This document shows positions 7,444 through 16,240 of a stretch of DNA of 64,000 nt, piece by piece. The position numbers and the translations under genes were made by a program. Origin of the DNA: Sphingomonas aurea. GTDB taxonomy: Bacteria > Pseudomonadota > Alphaproteobacteria > Sphingomonadales > Sphingomonadaceae. Within the stretch, counting starts at the first letter, position 1; every line of letters begins with the position of its first letter. The stretch is from positions 186,001-250,000 of the forward strand of contig NZ_JAUUDS010000003.1 in NCBI RefSeq assembly GCF_030678875.1, given 5' to 3'. Under the pieces are notes generated by a model. That model saw nothing but the letters and a program-made list of their open reading frames with translations, searched no databases and was not told the origin of the DNA.

Positions 7444-9756
7444 TCAGCCGCCGATCACCCGGATCAGCGGCGCCAGGGCCTGGCCGGTCGGCAGCTTGCC
7501 GTCAGCGGTCAGCTTGCGCGAACGCTCGTCCCACTTCAGCGTGACGCCGCCCGTCGCCTTCTTGTAGGCCTGTGTGCGGCCGTCGTCATCATAGAGCGTG
7601 GCGGTGCCGTCGCGGCCCGGAAAGACGCGGACCTCTTCGAGCAGCTGGCGGGTCGCGGTGCTCGGCACCTGTCGGCCGAGCGGCACGATCGATCCGGCGC
7701 GGACGAACAGCGGCATGTGCGCGATCGGCGCGGCGGCGTCGATCCAGGTCCCGCCCGCGTGCCTGGCGTTCGTCCACCAGTCGTACCAATCCGTGCCGGC
7801 GGGCAGATAGACACGGCGGCTGGTGGCGCCCTGCTCGGTCACCGGCGCGACCAGGAAGGCCGGGCCGAACATATATTCGTCGCCGATCGTCGCCGTCGCC
7901 GGATCGTTGGCGAAGTCCATCCACAGCGCCCGCATATAGGGCGCGCCGCTGTCGTAGGTCTGCCGCGCCAGCGGGTAGATGTACGGGATCAGCGCGTAGC
8001 GCAGCCGCAGCCAGTCGGCGAGGATCGGCTCGGCCGCCTTGCCATATTCCCAGATCGCCGTCGCCGGGCGCTGGCCGTGGATGCGCAGCGTCGGGGTGAA
8101 GGCGTTGTACTGGAACCAACGAACGAACAGCTCGGGATAGTCCGGATAACCGGCGCCCATCGCGGTCGCGCCGGCCGGGTCGACCAGCGGCGCATGGGCC
8201 GCCTTGGGACCGTTTGGCCACTGCCAGCCGCCGGTATCGCTGGACCAGTTGGCGATGCCCGATGCGGTCATGTTGAGCCCGGTCGGCACCTGCCGGCGCA
8301 GCGCCTCCCATGTCGACTCGACGTCGGAGGACCAGAACAGCGCGCCGTTCGCCTGCGCCCCGGTATAGGCGGCGCGGGCGAGGATCAGGTTGCGCCGGTC
8401 GGGCCGATCGCGCGCGGCGCCGTCCGCCACCCCTTGCGTGTGCAGCAGCGGGAAGAGGTTGTGATAGCGGTCGCCAGAGCCGATCGAGTAGAAATAGCCA
8501 TCCGGCACCAGATCGGGCTCGGTTTCGTCGAGCCACAGATAATCGAAGCCCTGGCTCAGGATATTGTCGCTGATCGTCCGCCAGAACCAGGCGCGGGCAT
8601 CGGGATTGGTCGAATCGATCAGCGCACCGGCACGATCGGAACGCACGGCCAGGCCGTCGACGGGCTTGCCGTCCTTGTCCTTCAGCAGCCAGCCCTTGTT
8701 CGCCAGATAATTGAAGTAGCGGCTTTCCTTCTCGAAGCGCGGCCAGACCGAGATGATCGATTCCATCCCCTGCGCGTGCAGCCGGTCGTTCATCGCCTTG
8801 GGATCGGGGAAATAGGTGCGGTCGATGTCGATCTGCCCCATTCGCGTCCAGTAGAACCAGTCGAGTACCATCATGTCGATGGGATAGTTGCGGCTGCGAT
8901 AGCCGTCGGCGATGCCGGTCAGCTCCTGCTGGCTCTCGTACCGCGCCTTGGACTGGATCAGCCCGAACGCGGCCTTGGGCGGCAGCGGGGTGCGCCCGGT
9001 CAGGCGGGCATAGCCGGCGTAGAGGTCGTCCGCCTTGTCGGCAACGACGACGAAGAAGGACACCCGCTCGCCCACTTCCGACTGGAAGTGGGTCTTGCCG
9101 TGCAGGCCGGGTGAGACGGTGAGCGCGGACGGGTTGTCCCACAGGATCGCGTACCGCTTGCTGCTGACCAGATAGGGAACGCAGACCTGCTCGCCGGCGG
9201 GCGCGTCGTACCAGTGGCGACAGTCGATGGTCCGCCCCTTCAGGTCCAGTATCCCCTCCTGATTCTGGCCGAGGCCGTAGAAATGCTCGTCCTCGTCAGC
9301 AGCGAAGGTGGCGCCGGCGCGGAACGTGTGCTCGCCCGCGACGTCGTGCGGCGCCATCTCCCACCCGTTCATCGCTACTTCGCGTCCGTCGGCAGTACGG
9401 ATGGTCACGGCGACTGGCGGCAGCGAGGGCGCGAAATAGCGCTGCATCTGGGTGGGGGCCTTGGGCCAGGGCTGTGCCGCGACGGTCAGCGTCATCGCCG
9501 AAGAGGCGAACACGTCGCCTGTGGCGTCGGTGGTATGGCGCCACCCCGCCGCGTCTGCCTTGGCGGTAACGCCCAACCCCGGCGCACCCGCCGCGTCGTC
9601 CTGGTCGAGCGCGATGGTGACGCGAACGATGTTTGGGGCATAGGGCTCTACCGACACCCTGCTGCCGTGCCGGTCCATCGTCGCCATCGGATCCGCAGCG
9701 GCGACAAGCGGCATGGCCGACGTTAACGCTAACAAAATTTGCCAAGACTTCATCAT
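7444..9756 (-). CDS. Secreted GH31 glycosidase, alpha-xylosidase/alpha-glucosidase type
   Basis: The 770-residue enzyme has a signal peptide ending near AAADP and a full GH31 architecture: N-terminal galactose-mutarotase-like domain, catalytic barrel and C-terminal beta domains. The nucleophile is in YLWLDETEPD (Asp near 410) and the probable acid/base in FWSSDVESTW (Asp near 478), followed by WSSDTGGW. This WLDxTEP form resembles Xyl31A-type alpha-xylosidases more than the WIDMNE form of classic alpha-glucosidases. No PA14 insert is apparent. It should remove alpha-linked xylose or glucose from oligosaccharides in the periplasm. Two ATGs stand at the start behind GGGGAG. The lactonase follows 15 bases downstream. 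Substrate specificity is inferred from motif resemblance only. Confidence 0.88.
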   Translation of the reverse strand: MMKSWQILLALTSAMPLVAAADPMATMDRHGSRVSVEPYAPNIVRVTIALDQDDAAGAPGLGVTAKADAAGWRHTTDATGDVFASSAMTLTVAAQPWPKAPTQMQRYFAPSLPPVAVTIRTADGREVAMNGWEMAPHDVAGEHTFRAGATFAADEDEHFYGLGQNQEGILDLKGRTIDCRHWYDAPAGEQVCVPYLVSSKRYAILWDNPSALTVSPGLHGKTHFQSEVGERVSFFVVVADKADDLYAGYARLTGRTPLPPKAAFGLIQSKARYESQQELTGIADGYRSRNYPIDMMVLDWFYWTRMGQIDIDRTYFPDPKAMNDRLHAQGMESIISVWPRFEKESRYFNYLANKGWLLKDKDGKPVDGLAVRSDRAGALIDSTNPDARAWFWRTISDNILSQGFDYLWLDETEPDLVPDGYFYSIGSGDRYHNLFPLLHTQGVADGAARDRPDRRNLILARAAYTGAQANGALFWSSDVESTWEALRRQVPTGLNMTASGIANWSSDTGGWQWPNGPKAAHAPLVDPAGATAMGAGYPDYPELFVRWFQYNAFTPTLRIHGQRPATAIWEYGKAAEPILADWLRLRYALIPYIYPLARQTYDSGAPYMRALWMDFANDPATATIGDEYMFGPAFLVAPVTEQGATSRRVYLPAGTDWYDWWTNARHAGGTWIDAAAPIAHMPLFVRAGSIVPLGRQVPSTATRQLLEEVRVFPGRDGTATLYDDDGRTQAYKKATGGVTLKWDERSRKLTADGKLPTGQALAPLIRVIGG

Positions 9757-9843
9757 TCGCCTCCCCTGTCCGGCGCGACGATCACGACGCTCCGGCTGCT
9801 CTTGTTCGTGATCGCCAATGCTATGGAAACTATGGGCGTGCCG

Positions 9844-10095
9844 TCAACCGGCGAGACGGCGACCATAGCCCATCGACTGCGCCGCGACCGCTACCTGCGT
9901 GCGATTGCTGACGTTCAGCTTGCGCATCAGCGCGGTCATGTGCGCCTTCACCGTCTTTTCGGCGATGCCCAGGTCATAGGCGATCTGCTTGTTGAGCAGG
10001 CCGGAATGGACTCCCTCCATTACCTTCAGCTGGGTAGGCGTCAGCCGCGCCGCCGCGATCGCCTGTCGTTCACTGTCCTGATGCCCTGTCATCAT
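9844..10095 (-). CDS. Stand-alone LuxR/NarL-type HTH protein
   Basis: The product is only 83 residues and is almost entirely a GerE/LuxR DNA-binding domain: LTPTQLKVMEGVHSGLLNKQIAYDLGIAEKT-type helix-turn-helix continuing into VKAHMTALMRKLNV. Full response regulators of this type are about 200 residues with an N-terminal receiver; none is encoded here, since an in-frame stop lies at 10129-10131, 34 bases before the ATG. GGGAGGCGGAGC gives it its own ribosome-binding site. It could be a GerE-like single-domain regulator or the surviving part of a response regulator. It sits between the GH31 gene and the gluconate transporter and may regulate either, but no operator was identified. Confidence 0.75.
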   Translation of the reverse strand: MMTGHQDSERQAIAAARLTPTQLKVMEGVHSGLLNKQIAYDLGIAEKTVKAHMTALMRKLNVSNRTQVAVAAQSMGYGRRLAG

Positions 10096-10189
10096 GCCGC
10101 TCCGCCTCCCAACACAGTGCCCAATCGTCTAGGTGGCGTCGCTGCCCCGTCCGGACGTTGAGTCGTTGGTACGAGGCTAGTGGAATTAG

Positions 10190-10203
10190 TTGGACAGGTT
10201 CAA
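10190..10203. promoter_or_regulatory. Imperfect dyad upstream of the GntP gene, possible operator
   Basis: TTGGAC and GTTCAA form an inverted repeat (five of six positions) around AG, in the 288-base non-coding stretch between the LuxR-type gene and the GntP gene. The GntR/FCD regulator encoded just downstream could bind it, and such regulators commonly act on their own operon. The assignment rests on symmetry and position only. No convincing promoter hexamers were identified around it. Confidence 0.25.
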
Positions 10204-10339
10204 GCGTATTTTTGCTAGTTCTGTCGTGAAACCACGATTTACAGTTGGCACATCGCCGAGGCTGTCATACAGATTTTGCATCAACACGTGGTGCAGTCCC
10301 GCTGGATCGGGATGGTTCGACATCATGGGAGGGACAGCG

Positions 10340-10387
10340 ATGACGGCGCAGCGGATCGGGACGACGTGCGTGGACCGGCGCCGATGA
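10340..10387 (+). CDS. Fifteen-codon leader ORF overlapping the GntP start
   Basis: An ATG with a strong ribosome-binding site (GGGAGGGACAGCG) opens a frame encoding MTAQRIGTTCVDRRR. Its stop overlaps the GntP ATG as ATGA. The GntP start has no good site of its own, so translation of the transporter may depend on reading this short frame. It contains no run of one amino acid that would suggest classic attenuation. The alternative is a one-base difference that would fuse this frame to the transporter as its true N-terminus. Confidence 0.45.
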   Translation: MTAQRIGTTCVDRRR

Positions 10388-11733
10388 GCGCGGCCGATAC
10401 CCAGCTGATCCTCGCCGCGGTAATTGGTGTAGCGCTGTCGGTCGGCCTGATCGTCAAGGCTCGCTTCCATCCCTTTATCGGGCTGCTCTGCGGAGCTTTC
10501 GCCGTCGGGCTGCTCGCCGGACTGCCGACGCTGGAGACGGCAAAGGCGGTGCAGAAGGGCGCCGGCGACATATTGGGCGGCACCGGACTGGTCGTGGCGC
10601 TCGGCCTGGCGCTCGGCGCGATGCTACAATTGTCGGACGGGGCGGCAGCGCTGGCGCGCTCCGCGCTGCGGCTGTGCGGACCGGCGGGGGCGCCATGGGC
10701 CAGCCTGTTCGTCGCCCTCGTCATCGGCCTGCCGCTGTTCTTCGAGACGGGACTGGTGCTGCTGCTGCCGATCGTCGCCACCGCCGCAGCCGCCCTGCCG
10801 GTGCTGACCGGCAGCCGCGACGCCGCCCGGCTGCGGCTGATGCTGTCGGCGGTTGCCGGCTTGTCGGTGGTCCACGCGCTGGTGCCGCCGCATCCCGGTC
10901 CGCTGCTGGCGGTCGAGGCGCTCGGCGCCGACCTTGGCCGTACCATCGTCTATGGCCTGATCCTGGCGGTGCCGACCGCGATCGTCGCCGGGCCGCTGCT
11001 CGCCCGCTTCACCGCGCGCGGCGTCGTGCTGGGCGAGCCCGCGCTGCCGACCCCGCCGATTGCGCTACCGACCCCGCCGATCTGGCGCGCGGCGCTGGTC
11101 GTGATCCTGCCCGTCGCGCTGATCGCCACGGGCCAGGTCGAAGCGCTGCTCCCCGCCGGGATCGCACCGCGCTTCGCCTGGCTGTCGGCGGCGAGCAACC
11201 CGGTGCTGGCGCTGCTGATCGCCTGCCTCGCCGCACTGCCGCTGCTGTTCGGGCGCGCCGCGCTTCGCCCGGCCGTCCAGACCGCGATCTGGACCGAGAC
11301 GATGATTCCCGCCGGCGCGATCCTGCTGGCGATCGGGGCCGGCGGCGCGCTGAAGCAGGTATTGGTTACGGTCGGCCTGTCCGACCTGCTGGTCCGGGCC
11401 TCGGCCAGTGCGGCGCTGTCGCCGCTGGTGCTCGCCTGGGGGATCGCGGTGTGCATCCGGCTTGCGACCGGATCGGCGACGGTGGCGACGATCACCACGG
11501 CGGGAGTGATGCCGGCGGTGGTGACCGCGACCGGTGCGTCGCCGGAATGGACGGTTCTGGCGATCGGTGCCGGATCGGTCTTCTTCAGCCACGTCAACGA
11601 TCCCGGATTCTGGTTGGTAAAATCCTATCTCGGCACCGACACGCCCGGCACGTTCCGCACCTGGTCGGTGCTGGAAACGGTCATATCGGTGATGGGTCTG
11701 GTATTGGTCTTGCTGGCCAGTCGCATATTCTGA
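10384..11733 (+). CDS. GntP-family gluconate permease
   Basis: The 449-residue inner-membrane protein has about twelve hydrophobic segments and belongs to the GntP gluconate:proton symporter family, which also takes related sugar acids. Family blocks include a GLPLFFETGLVLLLPI segment, HALVPPHPGPL, an IRLATGSATVATITTAG segment and SHVNDPGFWLVK. The length is normal for the family. The start at 10384 overlaps the stop of a short leader frame that carries the strong ribosome-binding site. The regulator gene begins 38 bases after the stop, and gluconokinase lies just beyond, converging. Together these form a gluconate uptake and phosphorylation module that would take up the product of the lactonase. 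Confidence 0.9.
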   Translation: MSAADTQLILAAVIGVALSVGLIVKARFHPFIGLLCGAFAVGLLAGLPTLETAKAVQKGAGDILGGTGLVVALGLALGAMLQLSDGAAALARSALRLCGPAGAPWASLFVALVIGLPLFFETGLVLLLPIVATAAAALPVLTGSRDAARLRLMLSAVAGLSVVHALVPPHPGPLLAVEALGADLGRTIVYGLILAVPTAIVAGPLLARFTARGVVLGEPALPTPPIALPTPPIWRAALVVILPVALIATGQVEALLPAGIAPRFAWLSAASNPVLALLIACLAALPLLFGRAALRPAVQTAIWTETMIPAGAILLAIGAGGALKQVLVTVGLSDLLVRASASAALSPLVLAWGIAVCIRLATGSATVATITTAGVMPAVVTATGASPEWTVLAIGAGSVFFSHVNDPGFWLVKSYLGTDTPGTFRTWSVLETVISVMGLVLVLLASRIF

Positions 11734-11771
11734 CATTGGGCATACCAAACCGCCGTTCGAAGGGAGAAGCT

Positions 11772-12449
11772 ATGGCGCAGGAACGGCTGGCAGACCGGGC
11801 GTATACGGGTATAGTCGACATGATAAACGGCGACGACATGGCCGTCGGCGACCGCCTGCCTTCCGAATCACGGCTGGCGGTGCGGTTCGGCATGTCCCGC
11901 ACCATCGTGCGCGAGGCGCTGGCGCGGCTGGCGTCCGATGGCATTACCGAGGCGCGGCGCGGCGCGGGATCGTTCGTGAAGAGCCGGCCATCCGACCGGA
12001 TGCTCGCCTACATGCCGACCGCCGGCCTGTCGGCGACGCTCGGCACCTACGAGGTGCGCTTCGTGCTGGAATCGGAGACGGCCCGGCTCGCTGCGCAGCG
12101 CCGGTCGTCGGACGAGATGGCGCAGATCGAGGAGGCGCTGGTGATGCTGCGCACCGCGCTCCTCTCCAGCGCGCCCGCACATGACGAGGACATGCTGCTC
12201 CACCGCCGCATCGTGCTGGCCACCGCCAATCCCGCCTTCCTGGCCGCGTTCGAAGCGCTGTTCCCCGAGGTCGAGCGGATCATGCGCGCCGGCGTCGACA
12301 TCTCGCGCTCGCGCCCGCCCGAGGTGATCGGGGCGATGATGCGCGAGCACGAGATGGTGGTCGATGCGATCCGCGCGCAGGACGGCGACGCCGCCGCGCT
12401 GGCAATGCGCTGGCACCTGTCGGAGGGCCGCAAGCGCCTGATGCCTTAG
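11772..12449 (+). CDS. GntR-family regulator with FCD domain
   Basis: The 225-residue protein has an N-terminal winged helix (LPSESRLAVRFGMSRTIVREAL, about residues 29-50) and an all-helical FCD ligand-binding domain in the rest. FCD metal/ligand features are visible in the YEVRFVLESETARLAA helix, HRRIVLATANPAF and REHEMVVDAIRAQD. FCD regulators of the GntR/UxuR/PdhR type usually sense sugar acids or other carboxylates. A GGGAG site precedes the ATG. It lies between gluconate transport and gluconokinase genes, so gluconate or a related aldonate is the likely effector and local repression its likely role. It is read in the same direction as the transporter and probably shares its transcript. 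Confidence 0.9.
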   Translation: MAQERLADRAYTGIVDMINGDDMAVGDRLPSESRLAVRFGMSRTIVREALARLASDGITEARRGAGSFVKSRPSDRMLAYMPTAGLSATLGTYEVRFVLESETARLAAQRRSSDEMAQIEEALVMLRTALLSSAPAHDEDMLLHRRIVLATANPAFLAAFEALFPEVERIMRAGVDISRSRPPEVIGAMMREHEMVVDAIRAQDGDAAALAMRWHLSEGRKRLMP

Positions 12450-12452
12450 GGT

Positions 12453-12953
12453 TCAGTCGTTCGCCAGCCAGGTCACGGCGGCGTTGCACAGCCAGTCGGG
12501 CGGCGCATTGGAATCGAGGATCAGCGCCGGCTCGTCGGCGCCGGGGCGCTCCAGTGTCGCCAGCTGGCTATCGAGGAGGCTGGCCGGCATATAATGGTCC
12601 GGCCGATCGGCGAGCCGGCGCGCCAGCACGTCGCGATCGTTGTCAAGCAAGACGAAGCGCGTCGCCCCGCCCACCGCCGCCTCCAGCCGCTCGCGATAGA
12701 CGCGTCGCAGCGCCGAGCAGGCGGCAACCGCGCGACCGTGCTCCGCCGCCGCTGCGGCCAGCGCGTGACCCAGCCGGTCGAGCCATGGCCAGCGATCCTC
12801 GTCGGTCAGCGGGTGACCCGCGCGCATCTTGTCGACCGCCGCGACGGCGTGGAAGTCGTCGCCCTCCAGGAACGGGCAGTCATAGGCATGGGCCAGCCGC
12901 GCACCCAGCGTCGACTTGCCGCTGCCGCTGACCCCCATGACGATGATCGCCAT
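12453..12953 (-). CDS. gntK: Gluconokinase
   Basis: The 166-residue enzyme is a thermoresistant-type gluconokinase, phosphorylating D-gluconate to 6-phosphogluconate with ATP. The P-loop is GVSGSGKST at residues 7-15, followed by the characteristic FLEGDDFHAVAAVDKMRAGHPLTDEDRWPWL substrate region (only its outline is given here: GDD-F-H near residue 30 and D-D-R-W-P-W near 50) and CSALRRVYRERL. It converges on the GntR gene with three bases between the stops. The ATG at 12953 has only a weak ribosome-binding site; a GTG 27 bases upstream is an alternative start. No edd or eda gene is in the window, so further breakdown through the Entner-Doudoroff route would be encoded elsewhere. Confidence 0.9.
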   Translation of the reverse strand: MAIIVMGVSGSGKSTLGARLAHAYDCPFLEGDDFHAVAAVDKMRAGHPLTDEDRWPWLDRLGHALAAAAAEHGRAVAACSALRRVYRERLEAAVGGATRFVLLDNDRDVLARRLADRPDHYMPASLLDSQLATLERPGADEPALILDSNAPPDWLCNAAVTWLAND

Positions 12954-13157
12954 CGGGATGGCCGGCCACTCTGCCACTGATCGGTTCACGCCGGCATTCC
13001 GCTCGTTCCTAGAGTCTTCACTTCCCACTAGATTTCCTGTCGCCTTGCCGACACCGGGACCATGGTCGCGGATGCTCGTCCTCTTGTTAGCGCCTACAAC
13101 GCTGCCGAGAGGGCGACGCAGCGCCACGGCCATGAAGACCATGAGGAAGGGACTGGC

Positions 13158-16100
13158 ATGCGCGCAGGCGCTCTGATGGCCGCGACGATGTTGGCGACAC
13201 CCCTGCTGGCCGCGATGCCGGCAGCGGCGGCGATCCAGCGCGGCTCGGTCCTGACCGTGCGACCGAACGACCCTGCCGCGGTCGTCGTGCAGGGCGCCGG
13301 CGACGGCCGTACCGACGACACCGCCGCGATCCAGCACGCGCTCGACACCGCCAAGGATCATGCTGGCGGCAAAGGAGACGGACACGGCATCGTCTTCCTG
13401 CCATCCGGCCGCTATCGCCTGACCCGTACGATCGTCGTGCCGATCGGCGTGCGCGTGTTCGGCACCGGGCGCACCCGCCCGGTGCTGGTGCTGGGCGACG
13501 ATACGCCGGGGTTCCAGCAGGGCGTGTCGACGCTGATCGTCTTTTCCGGCGGCGACCAGTACAATGTCGGCGACGTACCCGTGCCGGTGCCGGCCGTGGT
13601 GCCGCGCGACAAGGTGGTGCGCGACGCCAACTCGGCGACCTTCTACTCGTCGATGAGCAATGTCGATGTCGAGATCGGGCGCGGCAACCCCGCCGCCGCC
13701 GCGGTCCGCTTTCGCGTCGCCCAGCACGGCTTCCTCAGCCACATGAACTTCCGCCTGGGTTCCGCCTTTGCCGGCATCTACCAGGCCGGCAACGTCATGG
13801 AGGACGTGCATTTCCAGGGCGGCCGCTACGGCATCGTCACCGAGAAGACCTCGCCCGCCTGGCAGTTCACCATCGTCGATTCCACCTTCGACGGCCAGCG
13901 CGACGCCGCGATCCGCGAGCATGAGGTCGGGCTGACCATGGTCAACGTCGCAATCCGCAACACGCCGGTCGCGGTGCAGATCGACGAGGGGTATGGCGAC
14001 TCCTTCTGGGCCAAGGGGCTGCGGCTGGAGAACATCTCCAAAGCCGCGCTGTCGATCGGCAACGAGAAGAGCGTCTTCACCCAGGTCGGACTGGACGACG
14101 CGGTGGCGCAGGACGTGCCGACGCTGGTCCGCTTCGCCGAGAGCGGCCGGACGATCGCCGGCAAGGGCCGTGCCTATCGCGTCGCGTCCTTCTCACACGG
14201 GATCAAGGTCGACGGACTGAACAGCGTCGGCGCGACCGCGACCGACGTCGCGATTACGCCGCTGTCGCGCCTGCCCGCCGTCCCCGCCCCGGCGATCCGC
14301 GCACTGCCGCCGGTCGCGCAGTGGGTCGACGTGAAGACGCTGGGCGTGAAGGGGGATGGCCGCACCGACGACACCGCTGCGATCCAGCGCGCGATCGACA
14401 GCCGGCGGGTGCTCTATTTCCCGACCGGCTTCTACCTGGTCACCGATACGTTGAAACTGCGGGCCGACACGGTGCTGCTCGGGCTGCACCCGGCGATGAC
14501 CCAGTTCGTCATCCCCGACAACAATGCCCGCCACGCCGGCATCGGCACGGTGGTGCCGATCGTCGAGACGCCGCTGAAGGGTCGCAACATCGTGTCCGGC
14601 CTGGGGCTGTTCACCGGCCGGATCAATCCGCGCGCCGCGGCCCTGCTATGGCGCAGCGGCGCCGACAGCCTGCTGAACGACGTCAAGATCATGGGCGGCG
14701 GCGGCACCCCCACGGTCGACGGCCAGCCGCTCGGCGCGAAGCGCGGCGGCAGCGGCGATCCCGTGGCCGACAATCGCTGGGACGCGCAATATCCCAGCAT
14801 CTGGGTCGACGGCGGCGGCGGTACCTTCTTCGATATCTGGAGCCCCAACACCTTTGCCAGCGCGGGCTTCACCGTCACCAACACGCGCGTGCCGGGCCGC
14901 ATCTACGAGATGTCGGTCGAGCATCACGTCCGCAACGAGTTCGTGTTCGACAATGTCGAGAATTGGGAGCTGCTGGCCCCGCAGACCGAGCAGGAGGTCG
15001 GCGAGGGGATGGACGCGGTGTCGCTGGAGATCCGCAACTCGCGGAACCTGCTGTTCGCCAACTATCACGCCTATCGCGTCACCCGCACCTTCCACCCCGC
15101 CAAAAGCGCGGTGCGAATGTTCAACAGCTCCGACATTCGCTTCCGCAACGTCCATGTGAACGCCGAGAGCGGCTTTGCCACCTGCGACGACAATGGCTGC
15201 GGCACCTTCCTGCGCGCGAGCAAATTCCCCTTCGACGATGCGATCACCGACGAGACGCACGGGCTGGCGGTGCGCGAACGCGAGTTCGCGACGCTCGATG
15301 TGCCGGCCAGGCCGGTCGCCCCGCCGGTGTCGCGCCTGGGCGGCGAGGTGCGCAAGCTGTCGGACGGCTTCTGGTCGATCGGCGGCGGCGCGGTCGACCC
15401 GAGCGGCGCGCTCTATTTCGTCGAGCGGCGTTTCCAGCGCATCCTGCGCTGGACCGCGGCCAGGGGGCTGGAGGTGGTGCGCGACCATGTGTCCGACCCG
15501 GTCAACCTGGCGGTCGACGAATCCGGCAAGCTGCTGGTGCTGTCATCCTATGGCGCCGCGGGCACCGTCTTCCAGTTCGATCCGGAGGGACCGGCGACCA
15601 ACCTGACGCCGCTCGCCGCCGGCCCGGTCGCGCCGCGCGCCGATGCGCGGGTGCTGGTGCCGGTCAACTGGTGGAACAACGGCGAATTCCGCGACCAGTA
15701 CGACCCCGCCCGCGACCATTTCACCACCCTGTCCGAGATGTTCGTGCGCGACGCCGGCACCGCCAAGACGCGTGAATATGTCTCGACCGACGGCAGCCTG
15801 GTTCTACCCGCCTTCCGCACCTTTCAGCAGGGCACGCCCGACCATATCGGCTGGCGCTGGTCCGACGCGCTGAACGCGCACGGCTTCGTGTCGGGCAAGG
15901 TCGGCGAGCGGGTGTTCGTGACCAACGCGTCGGAGAACCGCACCTATCGCGGCACGATCGCGACCGGTGGCGCGCTGACCGACCTCACCCCCTTTGCCGA
16001 GCGCGGCGGAGAGAGCGTGGCGACCGATGCGCAGGGCCGCGTGTTCGTCGCGAACGGGCAGGTGTTCGTCTATGCGCCCGATGGCAGGGAGCTGGGCCGG

Positions 16101-16202
16101 ATCGACGTGCCCGAGCGCCCCCTCCAGCTGCTGATCGGCGGAGAGGGTGGCCGCACCCTGTTCATCCTCACCCACCACGCGCTCTACGCCGCGCAATTGT
16201 AA
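13158..16202 (+). CDS. Secreted double pectate-lyase-fold protein with C-terminal propeller-like region
   Basis: The 1,014-residue exported protein (signal peptide MRAGALMAATMLATPLLAAMPAAAA) contains two right-handed beta-helix units of the pectate lyase superfamily/GH55 kind. Each begins with the same signature: VVQGAGDGRTDDTAAIQHAL near residue 45 and LGVKGDGRTDDTAAIQRAI near residue 395. Both continue with the FLPSGRYRLT or YFPTGFYLVT element. After about residue 730 the sequence changes to repeated beta blades (GGGAVDPSGALYFVERR; a closing TDAQGRVFVANGQVFV) like SMP-30/NHL propellers. A good AGGAAGGGA site precedes the ATG. The following receptor gene is 38 bases away. A role in cutting or binding a polysaccharide is likely, but no catalytic residues could be assigned. 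A close paralogue is at 19345-22410. Confidence 0.78.
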   Translation: MRAGALMAATMLATPLLAAMPAAAAIQRGSVLTVRPNDPAAVVVQGAGDGRTDDTAAIQHALDTAKDHAGGKGDGHGIVFLPSGRYRLTRTIVVPIGVRVFGTGRTRPVLVLGDDTPGFQQGVSTLIVFSGGDQYNVGDVPVPVPAVVPRDKVVRDANSATFYSSMSNVDVEIGRGNPAAAAVRFRVAQHGFLSHMNFRLGSAFAGIYQAGNVMEDVHFQGGRYGIVTEKTSPAWQFTIVDSTFDGQRDAAIREHEVGLTMVNVAIRNTPVAVQIDEGYGDSFWAKGLRLENISKAALSIGNEKSVFTQVGLDDAVAQDVPTLVRFAESGRTIAGKGRAYRVASFSHGIKVDGLNSVGATATDVAITPLSRLPAVPAPAIRALPPVAQWVDVKTLGVKGDGRTDDTAAIQRAIDSRRVLYFPTGFYLVTDTLKLRADTVLLGLHPAMTQFVIPDNNARHAGIGTVVPIVETPLKGRNIVSGLGLFTGRINPRAAALLWRSGADSLLNDVKIMGGGGTPTVDGQPLGAKRGGSGDPVADNRWDAQYPSIWVDGGGGTFFDIWSPNTFASAGFTVTNTRVPGRIYEMSVEHHVRNEFVFDNVENWELLAPQTEQEVGEGMDAVSLEIRNSRNLLFANYHAYRVTRTFHPAKSAVRMFNSSDIRFRNVHVNAESGFATCDDNGCGTFLRASKFPFDDAITDETHGLAVREREFATLDVPARPVAPPVSRLGGEVRKLSDGFWSIGGGAVDPSGALYFVERRFQRILRWTAARGLEVVRDHVSDPVNLAVDESGKLLVLSSYGAAGTVFQFDPEGPATNLTPLAAGPVAPRADARVLVPVNWWNNGEFRDQYDPARDHFTTLSEMFVRDAGTAKTREYVSTDGSLVLPAFRTFQQGTPDHIGWRWSDALNAHGFVSGKVGERVFVTNASENRTYRGTIATGGALTDLTPFAERGGESVATDAQGRVFVANGQVFVYAPDGRELGRIDVPERPLQLLIGGEGGRTLFILTHHALYAAQL

Positions 16203-16240
16203 CCATCGTTAGAACAAAAACGTCAGGGAGAGAAAACGCC

